DNA from: Torreya grandis
Lineage: Eukaryota > Streptophyta > Pinopsida > Cupressales > Taxaceae
DNA length: 64,000 bases
Reading direction: 5' to 3'
Assembly (NCBI GenBank): GCA_037957365.1
Contig: JARHVA010002006.1
Coordinates: forward strand, 2,451,501 to 2,515,500
The notes beneath the pieces were generated by a model, which saw only the letters and a program-made list of their open reading frames with translations, searched no databases and was not told the DNA's origin. Each line of letters opens with the position of its first letter. The first letter of the stretch is position 1. This document shows positions 35,106 through 48,169 of the stretch, in pieces. Made by a program: the position numbers and the translations under genes.

Positions 35106-35838
35106 TGGAACCTACTGATGTAATTCAACACCTTATGTTATTATCTCAATTTCTCTTGTAGGTGTACAAAGTAGTCAAATAATATGTTGGTGTAATCTTC
35201 CATGGATTAATCCTTGCATTGGCATAGTTGTTAGAATTTTATGTATTTATCTTTAAAGTGTTGAAGAGGGTCATATTCCTCCTTCAGTGCATTGACAAAA
35301 TTATTCCTTGATTCCATTAAAACACACTCATGTGCATGTTGTACACTAAAAATCTCCCACTAGTGAACAACCAGAATGGACATCCTCAATACCCTAAAGG
35401 TGATCTTCTTAGAATCGATGAAGTTGATGGCTGAGAAGTATGCCTAAGTTGTCAAATCTAGGCATCCATTGCTTTGGCATTAATATTGCATTCAAACAAA
35501 GCAATGTTGAGATTGACTTGTACTTTAAAGGGGGTTTATTTCTAAAGCCATTACAAAGCATAATATTGATATGGTTGGGAAGGCATTGGATTGAATTAAC
35601 TCATCAAATCATAGAAATGACTAATATGTTTAGTGTGTTGTGCCTCTAGTGCATCAGTAATGAGACTTCTAACTTTAAGGGATGGCTTAGGTTAGTTCTG
35701 GGTGTCAGTTATCTTGATTTTACTATGACATCCTTTTGAAATCTTTGAAATAGAACCAATTATTAAACCTTCTCTCTCATTAAACTCATGTGGTTACATG
35801 AATATAAATTAATAGAGTGAATCTATAATACCAATCCT
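35106..35838 (-). pseudogene. Element B gag N-terminal part (right half)
   Basis: On the minus strand the sequence reads LKEEYDPLQHFKDKYIKF and SMEDYTNILFDYFVHLQEK (around 35290-35150). This is the core of a plant gypsy gag, in which SVEDY follows the capsid helix. The protein is continued at 19173 on the far side of element A. Many stops are present. Confidence 0.65.
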
Positions 35839-35840
35839 CA

Positions 35841-35857
35841 TGTTAGTTCTAATACCA
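35841..35857 (-). other. Element B primer-binding site (initiator Met type)
   Basis: The minus strand reads TGGTATTAGAACTAACA, close to the TGGTATCAGAGC site that pairs with initiator tRNA-Met in many plant gypsy and copia elements. It lies just upstream of the B gag. Confidence 0.6.
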
Positions 35858-35869
35858 ATGATCCACATT

Positions 35870-36200
35870 GTGAGGCCCAAGATTGAGGTGTACGAGGCAC
35901 AACTAAGTTTGGTTGCATAGAGTGAATGCATATAGAGTATTTAGATGGAACAATTAAACACACATTCAATGGAATAGAAGTCTTAATTAGAGGAAATACA
36001 AATTTATTCATAAATCAAAGAATAAGGGATACAAAGTAAAATGTCTACATGGCATGTATATAAATTTGATACGTAGAGTAAGCTAACTATATTATGACTA
36101 TGTAATGTCATTGATCTAGTTGTGTTGTTAACTATTTGACTAGATGTGTATGTTCCATATTTAACATGCATAATACAAGAGCAATGATAACTATTGTATA
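35870..36200 (-). repeat. Probable element B 5' LTR remnant
   Basis: Non-coding sequence directly upstream of the B primer site on the minus strand, ending ...GGCCTCACA. Its far end could not be placed. Confidence 0.35.
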
Positions 36201-36204
36201 GCTA

Positions 36205-36560
36205 CCAAGGGGGATGTTGATAGGCACATTGATATCTTGTCAGATGTGATAATTAGAAATTGTCTAAACAATTAATGTCTAAGATGTATTTAATGATTCT
36301 TAATGTTATGATTCTTGATTAGTATCTAATATCTAATTGGGCCACATTTTGAATCATGTGTTTAGGGTAGACTGACACATGTTTATGCTAAGGTGGGACC
36401 CAAAAGATATGGTGACTTTGTGAGTAAATTCTTATGAAGTGCATGAGGTTATGTAGTGTGGAGTGCATAGTCTATGATAGGAAAAATACTCATACATAAG
36501 GTTTTTAATAAACTTTAGGTAAATAAGTGCACATGATTGCATGAGAAGTGCAAGCTCTAT
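36205..36560 (+). repeat. LTR-like start after a purine tract, no pol
   Basis: CCAAGGGGGA directly followed by TGTTGATAGGC at 36215 has the form of a copia-type polypurine tract plus 3' LTR on the plus strand. No copia coding sequence lies upstream. This may be a truncated 3' end or chance. Confidence 0.3.
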
Positions 36561-39500
36561 GTATTATAACAAATGAGGAGTGTGTTCAGCTACACAATAG
36601 TTGCACACCAATCATATTGGAAAACCTTTGAGCCCAGATAAAATCTAGGGACCTTAACTTCTTATTGTGTTTGAGGGTTTTCATCTGAATATGTTGAGGG
36701 ATAAGAAGATGATACCCAATATGGGGTTTGTAGTAGTAGAAAGGAGTATCATTAGGCCAAAACTAGTCTTTCCACCATGAGAATATAGAGGACACACCAA
36801 TATTATGAAGACAAACATCAAGTATGGAGTTCTAAATTTCATAAATAGACTTTACATCTTCATTATTAAGCTATTATTTAATTTTAAGCATATCCCACTA
36901 GAGCCACCCATGAGAAACCTTGCATAAGATGTCATCGATGGTCTGGATTTCTTTTTGAAAAATCTTAAGACTCTTAATCAAGGGGACCATATTAAAGGAG
37001 GCATTATTAAAATTAAGAAAGGTAGATCACCAGAGAGAATGATAATTAAGAGAAAGTAATTTATAAAACCATCCCCTACCCATATGAGTTTGGGTTTGAT
37101 CAAATCCTAGGTTTTCCATATACTTTTAACCACAAAATTGATACTAATTTGAGTTGGCACATGATAAATAAGAAGAATCTATAAATTAAGTCCCTTACAT
37201 ACCTTTATATCAAGAGGATTTCTTTGTGTAATGTAATGCATCAACATAACATTTCAAGCATCATCCCCTTCTAGGCATTTGATGATCCACTTGACACTTA
37301 TGGCATGGCCTTAAATCTTGATGTCAATGAGTCCAAGACCCCTTGATTCTTTATGTATACAATAAATATCTTAGGAGACCCTATGGAAACCCTTATATAC
37401 TTCTAAATTTTCCCAAATACAATCTCTCATTAACTTCTCCAATTTAGCATAGGTAGATTTGGAAGAAGCCTAGTAATAAAAATAGTAAACATGGGCAACA
37501 ACTAGAACTTTGAAACAAACTTGGAACTTATCTGCTAAATAAATAGGTTTGGTGATTCAATAAATAACATTTTTATCAACCCTATGAACAACATATGAAC
37601 AAAGCTTATATGGAGAAACCTAAAAAGTAAAAATAATGCCCAGAAACTTAAATTTCACACTTGGATAAATTCGTTTCCATTTATATAATTTCAACTAGAA
37701 AGGTTTTGGGGAGGGATATTGTTTGTAGCATTGAGTCTTTCTCCACTTAATAGAGCAATAAAACACAAGGAAAAAAAATTCAAGGCATTCCATGACATTC
37801 TTGATTGAATTTCTTCCTTAAAATAATAAGAAAATAATCATCTGCAAAGTGCCTATTGATGAGTTTTTGAACAGCATGGGGAGAGTTATACCTTTCACCA
37901 ATCCTCTTGAAGAGTAATTGGCCAGTAGGTAGTTGAACCCTTCTACAAAAATCACATAAAGGAAGGAAGCCAAGGGGAAATGTTGCCTAATAGACATGGA
38001 CAATACATATTTATGAGATTACACCCCATGAATGGTAATACAAGCTCCAACATTATAAAACAACATATTAACCATGTAGACAAACCCATGGCCAAATCCA
38101 AGAGTTTAAAGCACTATAATAATGAATATCCACTCAATAATATCATAATATTTATCAAAATAAATCTTAAAAAACATGATTTTTGACCATAGACTCTATC
38201 CCATTTCATGCCCTCCCAAACTGTAATAAAATTGTCCAAAATATCCCTATGTTGGATAAACCTTGTTTGTTAACTCTAACGATGAGGGAAAGAATATATC
38301 TTATCTTGAGGTCAAGTGATTTAGAAATTATTTTATAGAAGACATTTAGAAGAGTGATAGGCCTCTAATAAGTAATAATCTCATTATCTCAAGCCTTTGT
38401 AATGAATTTGATATTATGTTTATTGATGAAGGATCCTAGAGAGTTGGATAAAATAGATTCAAAATAGACTTTGTGAAGATCTGGTCCAATAATTTCCCAA
38501 AGGACCTAATAAAATTCACATGGGAAACTATCAATGCACAAAATCTTGTAAGATGTTTGGATATTGGTAACCCTAGCATTGGTATCTTTAATGGATTTAA
38601 TTTTTTATGTAGCTTATCTGGAGTAGAGAAGAGCAAATAATTATTTGGTAACTCTATCATCCACTCTCAACCAATACATTCTAGCTCTAAGTTAGATTCC
38701 CAATGGCTTTATAAGTTTCCTTAATTTTGAGCTTGTGTCTCTATTGAGAAACTTTAGATTATAAATGTACATTAAATGGAAAATTATCAATTTCCTATGA
38801 AATTCTATAGAATTATGGTATGATGCCTCATGAGCACTTTTTTTAAGATAGTTGGTTGCTTACCATAGGGTCAAATAAAGGTGGTAGTCTGATTACAATA
38901 GAATCATCCCACCAATCAATCCAAATTGTGTCTTTAATGGGTTTGGAAACCAAATTCCAAATCCATTTGATGTATCCCAAATTTCTCTCATGCCTCAGAT
39001 GAGTAATATTGAGATAAAAATAGGTCTTAGTTGATCTAGTTTGAGGGGATCTCCATTCAATATATAATTGAATAAGTTGGTGATCTAAAAGAATGGCATA
39101 ATCAATGATAGACATTGGGTGATTAGTGGAAATAGAGAAGGATAATAAGTCCAACTCCATGAATAAAACATAATCAACATTTTAACCTCTTTATCTTGAC
39201 ATTTTCTGAAATTTAACCAAGTAAACCAAGATGAAGTAGAGTCTTTGATTTAGTGGTGATTGGGATCATAGATACCAAGCTTATTACACATGTATAACCA
39301 CGCTTCTTACTCCCCAACACACAAACCTATAGGAAGGTGACCTTTTCTAATTTTCATTATATTCCATAATATTAAATCGCCATAGAGAATCAAGTGAGCT
39401 TTAGGCATCAAAATTTCCAACCACCTCCATATTATATCTCTTTTGATGGCATCATTTAAAGCATATAAATTGGCTAACCCAAGAACTTGATAGTCAAAAT

Positions 39501-39600
39501 AAAAAAGGGTCCACACTACCCGATGGGTAGGGTAAATCCCCCAACAAAAAATATTATGTGTAAGCTCTAGTGCTATCAATGTGATGACTCATCCACAAGT
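36560..39600 (-). mobile_element. LINE (L1-like non-LTR retrotransposon), decayed
   Basis: The minus strand reads endonuclease, then reverse transcriptase, then a C-terminal region. No poly(A) end or target duplication is visible on the 3' side near 36560. The start of ORF2 is lost near 39600. This element is separate from the LTR elements around it. Confidence 0.75.
36590..39580 (-). pseudogene. LINE ORF2: endonuclease plus reverse transcriptase, inactive
   Basis: The AP-endonuclease part lies at about 39580-38850: LGLANLYALNDAIKRDIIWR, then LMPKAHLILYGDLIL (the GDFN motif is degraded), KKGHLPIGLCVGE-like text and, lower down, WIDWWDDSIVIRLPPLFDP. The RT part reads GRPISKHLTRFCALIVS-like text (about 38560), SIRQHFPLASFLYVIFVEGF (about 37990), GLVKGITLPML and GTLQMIIFLLF, where L1 elements have FADD. 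The C-terminal third gives RGLGLIDIKI (about 37330) and a tail near 36660. Stops and frameshifts are spread over the whole length. It would nick target DNA and prime reverse transcription there. Confidence 0.75.
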
Positions 39601-42600
39601 AGGCTCATGATTAGACACTTGGAAAAGTTCACCTGGGCAAATCATGCAAGTGATAGAGTAAATAAGGAAATCAAAAAATTTAACCTCTTACAAACACAAC
39701 ACTTTCATATTATGAAAGTTATGACAATTGTCTTGTAATCAGGATCATTTTACCCTATTCCTCCCTATGACTATAAATTTACTCATCATGCTTACTAATA
39801 GACACCAAGATACCATATTGATCTTAAATAATCATTCAGAGAGATGTGTGACCTTCTTTCACCCTATTGGGATTTATCGCACCCTACTTGACCTTACCAT
39901 AACTTGTTGAGACATCTTAGGAAGTTTTGTGGCCTAGGCCACTAGTACTCTAGCAAAAATAACAACCTAGGCCACAACTTGCCTAGAATAGACCTATTTC
40001 ATTTTGAGACGTTACAAAATGGATAAAAGTGGCTAATTTTTTGTGATTTTATCACTTATAAAATCTATAGTCTCACAACCCTTCTTTTTTGTTTTTAATC
40101 TTATTTATCCTCCTCTTGAGATAAATTCATAGTTTCACTTGATATTTGGATTGGATTCACCAATTTATTTACAACTACTCTTACCTTCAATGTTGCTTTC
40201 TCTCATGTTGTATCAGTTGGCATTGTGCTTAATTTGTGTACTTGTATTGGTTCTCACACCTCCTTCTAGCTCCTACCTCACTCTCTCTCTCCTAGATTGT
40301 TAGCATCAGATTAGAAAAAGCTCTTCTTTTAGATTAGTGTTCCTCTGATCATTATCAAACTTGGAATATAAGTTGGTAGTTTCTTGCATTATTATTGAGC
40401 ATGATCTAAGGGCACCTTACTTGCAAAGTGAAATCATTCTTTTGGATTAGTTTAATGTTATTTATAGGGTTAGAGATCATATGTTAGGGTTAGCTTAATT
40501 TTAAACAAGCTTTTAACATAGATTTTAAAAATCTTATGCATTTCCATTTGAAAATGTCTTTCCTTTATAATCATATTTCATACCCTAGGGCTATATGTAT
40601 TTGAAAATGTCTTTCCTTTATTTCTTCTTGAGATTACTTACTTGTTTAGATAGATTTGCTTCCCTATTTAATTTATATTGTTTCTTTCATTGATGTGACT
40701 AGATCATTAGAGATAATTTATTTTATGTTAATCTTGACAAAGCTATCCCTATCCTAGTTTTTTAAGTCCATCTTTAGCCTAATGCACATTATAAAACTAG
40801 ATAGCTACCTTAGACCTTTAGTGGTTTCCTGTGTCCTCCCAATACATGTTTGCTTCTTACCCCTTTGCCAAACCCTAGTGGCTTGTTTGGGTTCTTGGAG
40901 ATACATTTTGTTATTCCTGGTGGGACCTTATATAACGTTTCATTCTAGTTCTATTCTATTTATAACTATCCTATCAAATTTCCTGCTATTAACTACAAGG
41001 CTTTATTTTCAGCTACATTTTGGCTCGCTCTCTAGTTGTGTGATCATTCTTTAGTTTTGGGTTCTAATATTCATTAATTCTCAAAAAATTTTCCTCTTAT
41101 ATTGATTTATTGGATGTTCTTGTTTCATTGTGACCATTTTCAATCTCCCACCTCTGGGATGCCTTTCCTACCACATTCAGGGGCAAGTTCTTGAGCTCAC
41201 TCTTGAAAAAATTAAGACTGCAATGGAATGACACAAAGCCTCTATGATCCAAGATGTAACCATGCCCTAGACATATGACCATGATCCTCTAATGTTCCAC
41301 ATAGAACAAGATTTTTAAGTTTATAACCAAGGGGTTCTGACCCATCTCAAAAATACAACAAAAAAATCAGCCATAAAAAGAAGAAGCAAAATCTAGATTT
41401 TATGTGTCAAAGTTGAAGTGTTAATTTTTTTAATAAATGAATAAGGAAGGGATATTTCATTAAATAATAATCAAACACTCATGGTTGTTTGGAAATTGGT
41501 AGGCTATCCGATATTAGGGTTCGTTGATTCACTGGTGATAGTAATGATAGTCAAACTTGGGATTTTAAAATATTTTTTGAATCATTCATGCATGTGAACA
41601 TTGAAAGAAATATCATATTAATTTTAAGTATGTTTAATACATGGTTAAAATTATGTCATTAGCCAGGCAACAAAGAGCTATGGTAGATGGAAAGCTCCCA
41701 TCATTTTCTCAATAAATATGAAATTTCTTTTATTCTTTCTAGGAGACATTTTATCCCCAGTAGGCTACATTTTACATGCAAGGTTATCTAACCTTTTAGT
41801 ATTTTCCCTTACCTAATATCCTTCCCTAAAAATGTAACAATTGGACACATTGATGTAGTAAGGGCACATTGATAAGTGTTACTAGGAAGAATATTGGACA
41901 TTGATTCACCTATGACCCCTCTCTCTTCAAGCAGGTGACTCTAACCTTGTTTCTTAGAGAAATGGATAGTTTAAATAGTACTAAATGTTATTATTATAAT
42001 TTAACATATATATTGACATGTATGAGGAGTTGGAGTTTAAATTGGGTTTGTCCTTGAGGAAGGCACTATAGTATTCACTCTTTTTATATACATGTATTAA
42101 TTCTGGTTCCAAACTATGGATCAAACTAATTATTAGCATAATATCATACTTCTATCTGTATTCGATGCTATTAACCACCTAGATGTGGGAATAAAACATT
42201 TTTATTCTTTTATGATCTTATTTTCATGTGCAACCCCTTGTTGCACAATATAACAATTTATTTCCCTTCCCATTCAAACTTTTGAATGGATAGAATAGTG
42301 TATGGTTGGTTCATGGTCAATTTATTTTATTTTCTCACTAAGAACAATCAGGGAAAGGCTAGCGCATAGATATGTTTGGTATTTGAAAGATTATACCTTC
42401 TAAAAATGAGTAGAAGTGTAAAAAATTAAATCTTGGTATAGATGGTATTTTGTAATATGTGTAGACACTATTTATAAGTTATATATCATCTCGATCTTGT
42501 ACATTTGGAAAATACATATCATAGATGTGCTTTCAGTTTCTAGACCTTTCTCGTTGCCAAAAGGTTTGCATACACTACCTCTCTTTGCATACACTACCTC

Positions 42601-44189
42601 TCTATGCCAAATTACTTATATTTTATTTTGACTAGTATCATTCTAATGAACTAGGCCTTCCATCATACTTAGAATGTTATAAACATGTTTATCTTCCATT
42701 TTTGAAAGTTTAATATGTGCACCTATTTCTCAACTACCCAAACACTTGTATCTAGTCAGATACCTATGTCGATGCAAGTGTCATATTTTGATGCAAGCAT
42801 CTAGTGCCCTAAAGTCATCTAATTTACAAATAAAATGTATTCTCATGGTTGGGCTAAGTGATTTAATGTGAGATATTCTCCAAAGGGATTGGTATAAATA
42901 TAATATCAACCCTCATTCATTCCTCACCTAACAAAAGAGTTAGCAACTCACAAGACAAAATACCAAAAATATTCAATCAAACATTCAAGTGAGCAAAGCT
43001 TCCATATTTTTTCTTATTTCCATATCAGTCATAGGGACAAAACATCTATAATTTTGAAGTATTGAAGGAGCATCCCATGAGCCATATTTTCCATGTTATA
43101 AGATAGGTCACTCTATATACTTGTTTGTCACACATTACATTATATACACACAAGCTAACACATAAAAGAAAACTACATAAGTCTAAGGCTCTCTTTAAAG
43201 TATTAGCTATGTAGGTAGTGCTCATTAACGGAGGGATCTTTAGAACACTTGACACCATATACCCACTAACTCATTTGTACCACAACTAATATGAAGATGA
43301 AGAACTAGGATTTTTCTATTTGACAAGGAGCAATAGTTCATGACCTAGATTTAATTGCACTAGAGCGAAGGTGACATAAAACACATAAACATCCAAGTGG
43401 TCACAACCAATTTCAATAGGTATTTTTTACTAGATCCCTATGTCCAAGTCAGCTAAAAGAATTAACGTAACTGTCCCAAATAAATGCAAGTGTCTATGGC
43501 TATAGAGGTATAAGTTTTCAGAATCAATTGACTAATCCAGAATCCAAATTCAGTCTATTCTCTTTATGTTCTAAATTTATATTCATATTAGCATCAAAAC
43601 CAACTAAGTATCTTGTTTCATTATCATTGTAATATTTAACATATATGTACTTTTTATCTTTAACATATTTTATCATAATAAATTCAGTGTATATTTTATC
43701 TAAATTTTACAATTATTTTACTTGTTATGGAGATAATTTATTATCATTTTACCCTAGGCTATCTCTATCCTCTTTAACCCTAAATTCCTCAATTTAAATT
43801 TTAAGGTTAAATAATAAGTGGCCAAAAGAGATAACAAGGTTTGTTATTACTATTTAATTGTTACAACCCCTTTTTAATTTCAGAACTCATCAATAAAATT
43901 TGTATGCAATGGTTGACCCTATGTGCCTCTAGATATGGGTGTAAACAAGTTTGATCATTCAAAGACCCCTTTTAATGTACTAACCAATTACAGAACTTGT
44001 TGAAGAAAAGTGTGTGAGATAAAGGCCTTGAACAATTAAGGGTTTTAGTTGTAACCCAAGATGTTATTAAATGGAACTTCCAAATTCTCCTGAAAGGGGG
44101 ACCTTCCCACTAAAAAACAAGGATACTAGACAAAATGAGGATATGATTTACTTGTTGTCCTTTTTACCCTTGTTATGGATGTAGCTTAC
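39601..44189. other. Long gene-free stretch
   Basis: No supported gene over about 4.6 kb. A minus-strand open stretch at 41097-41282 might be a remnant of LINE ORF1 but shows no firm motif. Small local duplications exist: tttgaaaatgtctttccttta at about 40547 and 40600, and tttgcatacactacctctct twice at about 42563-42603. The rest is AT-rich and looks unconstrained. Confidence 0.5.
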
Positions 44190-44389
44190 GAGAATTTAAG
44201 CCAGGGGGCTTGTGATTAATAGTTGGTAGTTAATCTTAAATCATGAGTTGGGAATTGGAGGAATTATGAGGCGTGTTTTTCTTTAACATGAGAATTTAAG
44301 CTAAGGGCATGTGATTAATAATTGGTAGTTGATTGTTGAACATGAGTTGGGAATTGGAAGAATTATGAGCTCTGGTTTTCTTTAACTTG
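44190..44389 (+). repeat. Tandem duplication, 100-bp unit
   Basis: Unit 1 starts at 44190 and unit 2 at 44290. Both read gagaatttaagc..gggc..gtgattaat, then ttggtagtt, then catgagttgggaattgga and ggaattatgag. Differences are scattered substitutions and small indels. Confidence 0.85.
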
Positions 44390-44653
44390 ATTTTATTCAT
44401 AATTAATTAATTTACAATATGTTATGATAAAAATAAAAATAAAAATAAATTAACAAATAAAAATTACATTTAAATTATGATATTAAATATGGAATACAAT
44501 ACATGATTGTTGTTATAAAACGTACTTTTGGGTTACCTTGGGTATGTGTTTATTTATGGTACTTTTATTTATAATTGGTATGGCTTTTGTGGTGACATAG
44601 ATTGAAGTGGCTTATGATTTTAAGAAGAAATGAGTGGTTGTGTAGACCATGAT
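44390..44653. other. No feature seen
   Basis: AT-rich spacer between two repeat systems. It includes a short run of ataaaa units (about 44430-44450). Confidence 0.5.
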
Positions 44654-45041
44654 GAGCTGTTGCTTATTTTTGAAGTTAGTTTTTATTGGTCTTTGGAGCT
44701 GTTATTCATTTTTAGAGTTAGTTTTTATGGATTTTTTGAACTATTTTTCATCTTTGAAACTAATTTATATTGGTCTATAGAGATGATGTTCATCTTCAAA
44801 ACTAGTTTCTATTCATCTCCCATGTTGTTGTTGATCTCTGAAGCTGCCTTTGTTAGTATCTCTTATTTATCTCTGGAGTTGGAATATATTGATCTATGAA
44901 ACTATTTTCATTTCTAGAGCTAGTTTTTATTGGTCTCTAAAATTGTTATTCATCTCTGGAACTAGTTTCTATTCTTTTCCGGAGCTATAATTCCTCTGAG
45001 CTAATTTTTATTGGTCTTCAGAGCTGTTGTTCATCTTTGGA
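44654..45041 (+). repeat. 42-bp minisatellite, about 9 copies
   Basis: The unit is close to gagctgttattcatc, tttgaagctag, tttttattggtctct. Most copies are 42 bp; one is shortened to about 34 bp and one to 39 bp. Since 42 is divisible by 3, the plus strand is open at 44630-44899 and reads as 14-residue hydrophobic repeats (LLFIFRVSFYGFFE, LFFIFETNLYWSIE). The frame closes after five to six copies. Confidence 0.9.
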
Positions 45042-45835
45042 CAGATTTCTCCAAGCCATTTAATGCATTATCTTGCAATCATCGCAGAGGATTTCATTTA
45101 TTTGTTATTTTGTTATTTTTTAATATCTGATGAAATTTGCTTTTCCTTATCTGCTCATGTTGCCACACAGCTCTTATCCGGCTTTATCCGTGACAAATTA
45201 TTTCTCAAACAACAATGGAAGTATAAAATCGACAGATAAAATATTCAAACAATGGATTAAGAAAAAAATGATATGTGGTGGCGAGCCATAAAATAAAGAT
45301 GCATAATAATAATATACACAAAAGCTTGTAGATAGAGCTCATGGTGTCCCTGATGTTATCAAAGGCATTCTGTTACATCTTTAGCGTTCCCAACATTCTA
45401 ATCTAAAAGGCCTATAATTTTTTTAATAAATCTAATATTATTTAAGTCAGGTAGAAATGAGTTTAGATCTAAATGACTGACATCAAAAATTCCATTCCCA
45501 TTTTTATCTCAACAGCTGACATTCCATATGAATGGATGGTTGAGATGAAAGATTTCGCAGTCCGATTGAAGATCTATGGATGCTACAGTAATAGCTTGGG
45601 TTCCTCCATTGCTTAATTTTTCTTGCCTTCTCTATTTCAAACTGTTTACATATTATTATATCTCTTGTTTCCAGCCTCTCTAAATGTATATTTTAATTAT
45701 ATATATTCTATAACTCTAATACTATATAATATATATGATTATAATATTATATAGGTTAATGGTCATATTAATTTATTCCCTCACTTTATAAAAATTTATT
45801 TTATGAAAACAATAAATTACATTTATTATGTTGAT
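45042..45835. other. No feature seen
   Basis: AT-rich DNA with a local AT-only stretch at about 45690-45780. No coding signal on either strand. Confidence 0.5.
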
Positions 45836-47000
45836 TTGATTGCAACATAGTGTCAAATGTATGACTCAAATCAACGTTACATTTTTATTGATGTGGGGAT
45901 AAGACGTTGACCACCCATAGTTTATATTTTAGCTTCCATTAATCCTTTTTGTTAATAAATTGACAACTAGAGCAATTACATTAGGCTTAAAAAACATACA
46001 GAAATGTAATACTTAGACCCTTGAAAGAAAGGAAAATGTCATACAAAACATGCAAATAGTGAAAATTTTCAAGGTGAGTTATACGATGATGGTGAGGGGA
46101 AATAACAAGGTATTTTAGGGGATATCGTACACTAAGGGGCCCATATAGCAATATAATATTATATATAATATAATAATAGCTTCAATGAACATGTTACCAT
46201 TTAGAAGAGAAGCATATATCTCTGTGGTGACATATGGATAACACTTATCCCATATAATTCACACCTACACATGTGACTACGTTAAATTTTAAATTGACAC
46301 ATCAATATAATAGTGATGTATAATGATGTGTCAGTTATATCAAAATAAGGTGGCAACATATTTTCTTAGAAGTTTTCTATTGTCAAGGGTGAATGAGGAT
46401 GTCATGATAGCTACTTTGATTGTGGTAGGGCTCCACATCTCATGTGTAGCTCGAATCAATGATGCAACATCACTGACATTATGACAAGACATTGACATCC
46501 CAGAGTCTATCTTGTAGCTTCCATTCATCCATGATGCCAATATATTGACACTTAGAGCAATATTTCAAGGTGAGTGGGGTAATGATGGTGAGGGATAATG
46601 ATGGTATTTTAGGTGATAATTCAACAAAACTAGATTCATGGGAGTTATTAGATTCAAATTCTCTGTACACCCCTAAAAAAAGGGTGTGCAACTTACATCA
46701 TGGTGGTATCCTTGATTAAAAAATTTCTTCTCCCAATGGTGGATGAGGACATCATGAGATATGATTTGATTACAACAGGGATCCACGTATGATGTGCAAC
46801 TCAAACTAGAGCATTTTAATGCCACAATTATGGGGAGAAGACATTGAGTTCCCATAGTCTATCTTGTAGCTTTCATTTGTCCACACTACCAATATAATGA
46901 CACCTGTAGTAATTCCATCAAACCTAAGAATATATGAAAATGTCATACTCAAATTGTAAACAAAAAAGCTTGTGATAACATGTGTCAAAATATAAAAGGT
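45836..47000 (+). repeat. Three diverged copies of a 300-600 bp repeat
   Basis: Common blocks are tgatt..aaca.gg..ccac.tatgatgtg.aactcaaa (at about 45836, 46413, 46763), agacattga..cccatagtctatcttgtagcttccatt (about 45907, 46487, 46842), aatat.ttgacacttagagcaat (about 45955, 46540, 46890), and gatgatggtgaggg(g)aa with ggtattttagg (46085, 46573). The second-to-third spacing is about 350 bp and the first-to-second about 577 bp. Confidence 0.75.
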
Positions 47001-47430
47001 CACATTTTCTTTGTAAAATTGACTCATCAACTGCCTTCTGGAAATGTTTTATGCCACCTCACAATTGACCAAAAAAACTACTTAGTGGCTAGTGTAATCT
47101 ACATAATATGATTCATTAACACATTTGAAGATGAAGAATGTGGATGAGAAAATACCTTTAGCATTTGGAGCTAAACATTGTTAAATTTAATGTTTTATTG
47201 TGGACATGTGACAGGGGAAAAAATTATTAGAGGGTGATGGAATATATCATAAATTCCATTCAACATTTGGAGCTTAATAATGGTGGGGCATTGTCTGTGT
47301 GGTTGAGTAGCTCCTTTACACTAAGAACTTGGCAACAAAATGTAAAATGGGTGAATGATAAAATACAATCATAATCTTGATTTATTTACTCCTATTTTAA
47401 ATTTGGTTAGATTGACTGTAATCTCAACTC
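47001..47430. other. No feature seen
   Basis: Spacer between the degenerate repeat and the sharp left edge of element C1. Confidence 0.4.
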
Positions 47431-48169
47431 TTTCTTTCTTCTTCTGATCATCCTTATTGAAAAAAATCTTTAAGGTAATCAGTCCCTTAGGTATCTTGTT
47501 TATCTTCAACTAAATGATTTACTCTTCACATTGATCATGTAGTCTCTTTTGGTTTCTTGAGGAGAAATATGATTCATTTTGCAAGAAATGTGCAATGTGT
47601 TCATCACTTTCAAACACTTTTCATGACACTTCATTATCTAAAATAGAGTGCCTCACAATTATCTTGATATAAGATTGATATTTCTCTTATCCTATATTAG
47701 TAGTTGTATCGAACCATGTTCCTATGGCAGCCAATCTATTAGCATGTTTATTAGAATCCTTTGGTATGAGTTGTATGTCGAAGGCATCAAAGTCCTCAAG
47801 TAGGTCCCATACCCTATGCTTGTAGGACTTAAGCAAGGTATTATTGGTTATAGCCTAATTTATTACTTGGTGGATGACCAATTCACTATCTTCATAAACT
47901 TTTATATTCTTGATCCCTCTCTTCTTTGCCCATTGGAGGCCATGAATTAAGACTTCATATTCTGCCACATTATAGGTAAAGCTGAAGTGGAATCTATATG
48001 AGGAGTAGTATCGAATCTTTGATTGAGAAACTAACATAACGCTAGATCTTGCACCTACTTTACTTCTTGAACTATAAAAAAACATCTCCCATATGCCATC
48101 AAATTTGTGATCTTCATTAGTGAGTGAAGGGATTAGAACATCCCTTTCACACATACAATAAATTACCAA
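47431..48169 (-). pseudogene. C1 RNase H (aRNH-type) and tail
   Basis: An open stretch at 48169-47855 reads IWEMFFYSSRSKVGARSSVM, KIRYYSSYRFHFSF, NVAEYEVLIHGLQWAKKRG, IKNIKVYEDSELVIHQVIN. The catalytic FDGS is changed to FYSS and GDSE to EDSE, while the Glu of AEYE is kept. The tail reads LLKSYKHRVWDLLEDFDAFD, KHANRLAAIGTWFD, KVFESDEHIAHFLQNE and KGLITLKIFFNKDDQKKK, then stops near the purine run. The TNN/AEYEALIHGL type is the extra RNase H of Tat elements. Two catalytic acids are lost, so it should be inactive. Confidence 0.75.

Noticed and set aside
19164..35111. A 5-bp target duplication of element A
   Set aside because: The flanks read gaatt on the left and tggaa on the right. No exact pair is found with any reasonable border shift, so it is left open.
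41097..41282. LINE ORF1 remnant on the minus strand
   Set aside because: ELKNLPLNVVGKASQRW is suggestive of the ORF1 region but too short and without a firm motif; distance to ORF2 is 1.5 kb.
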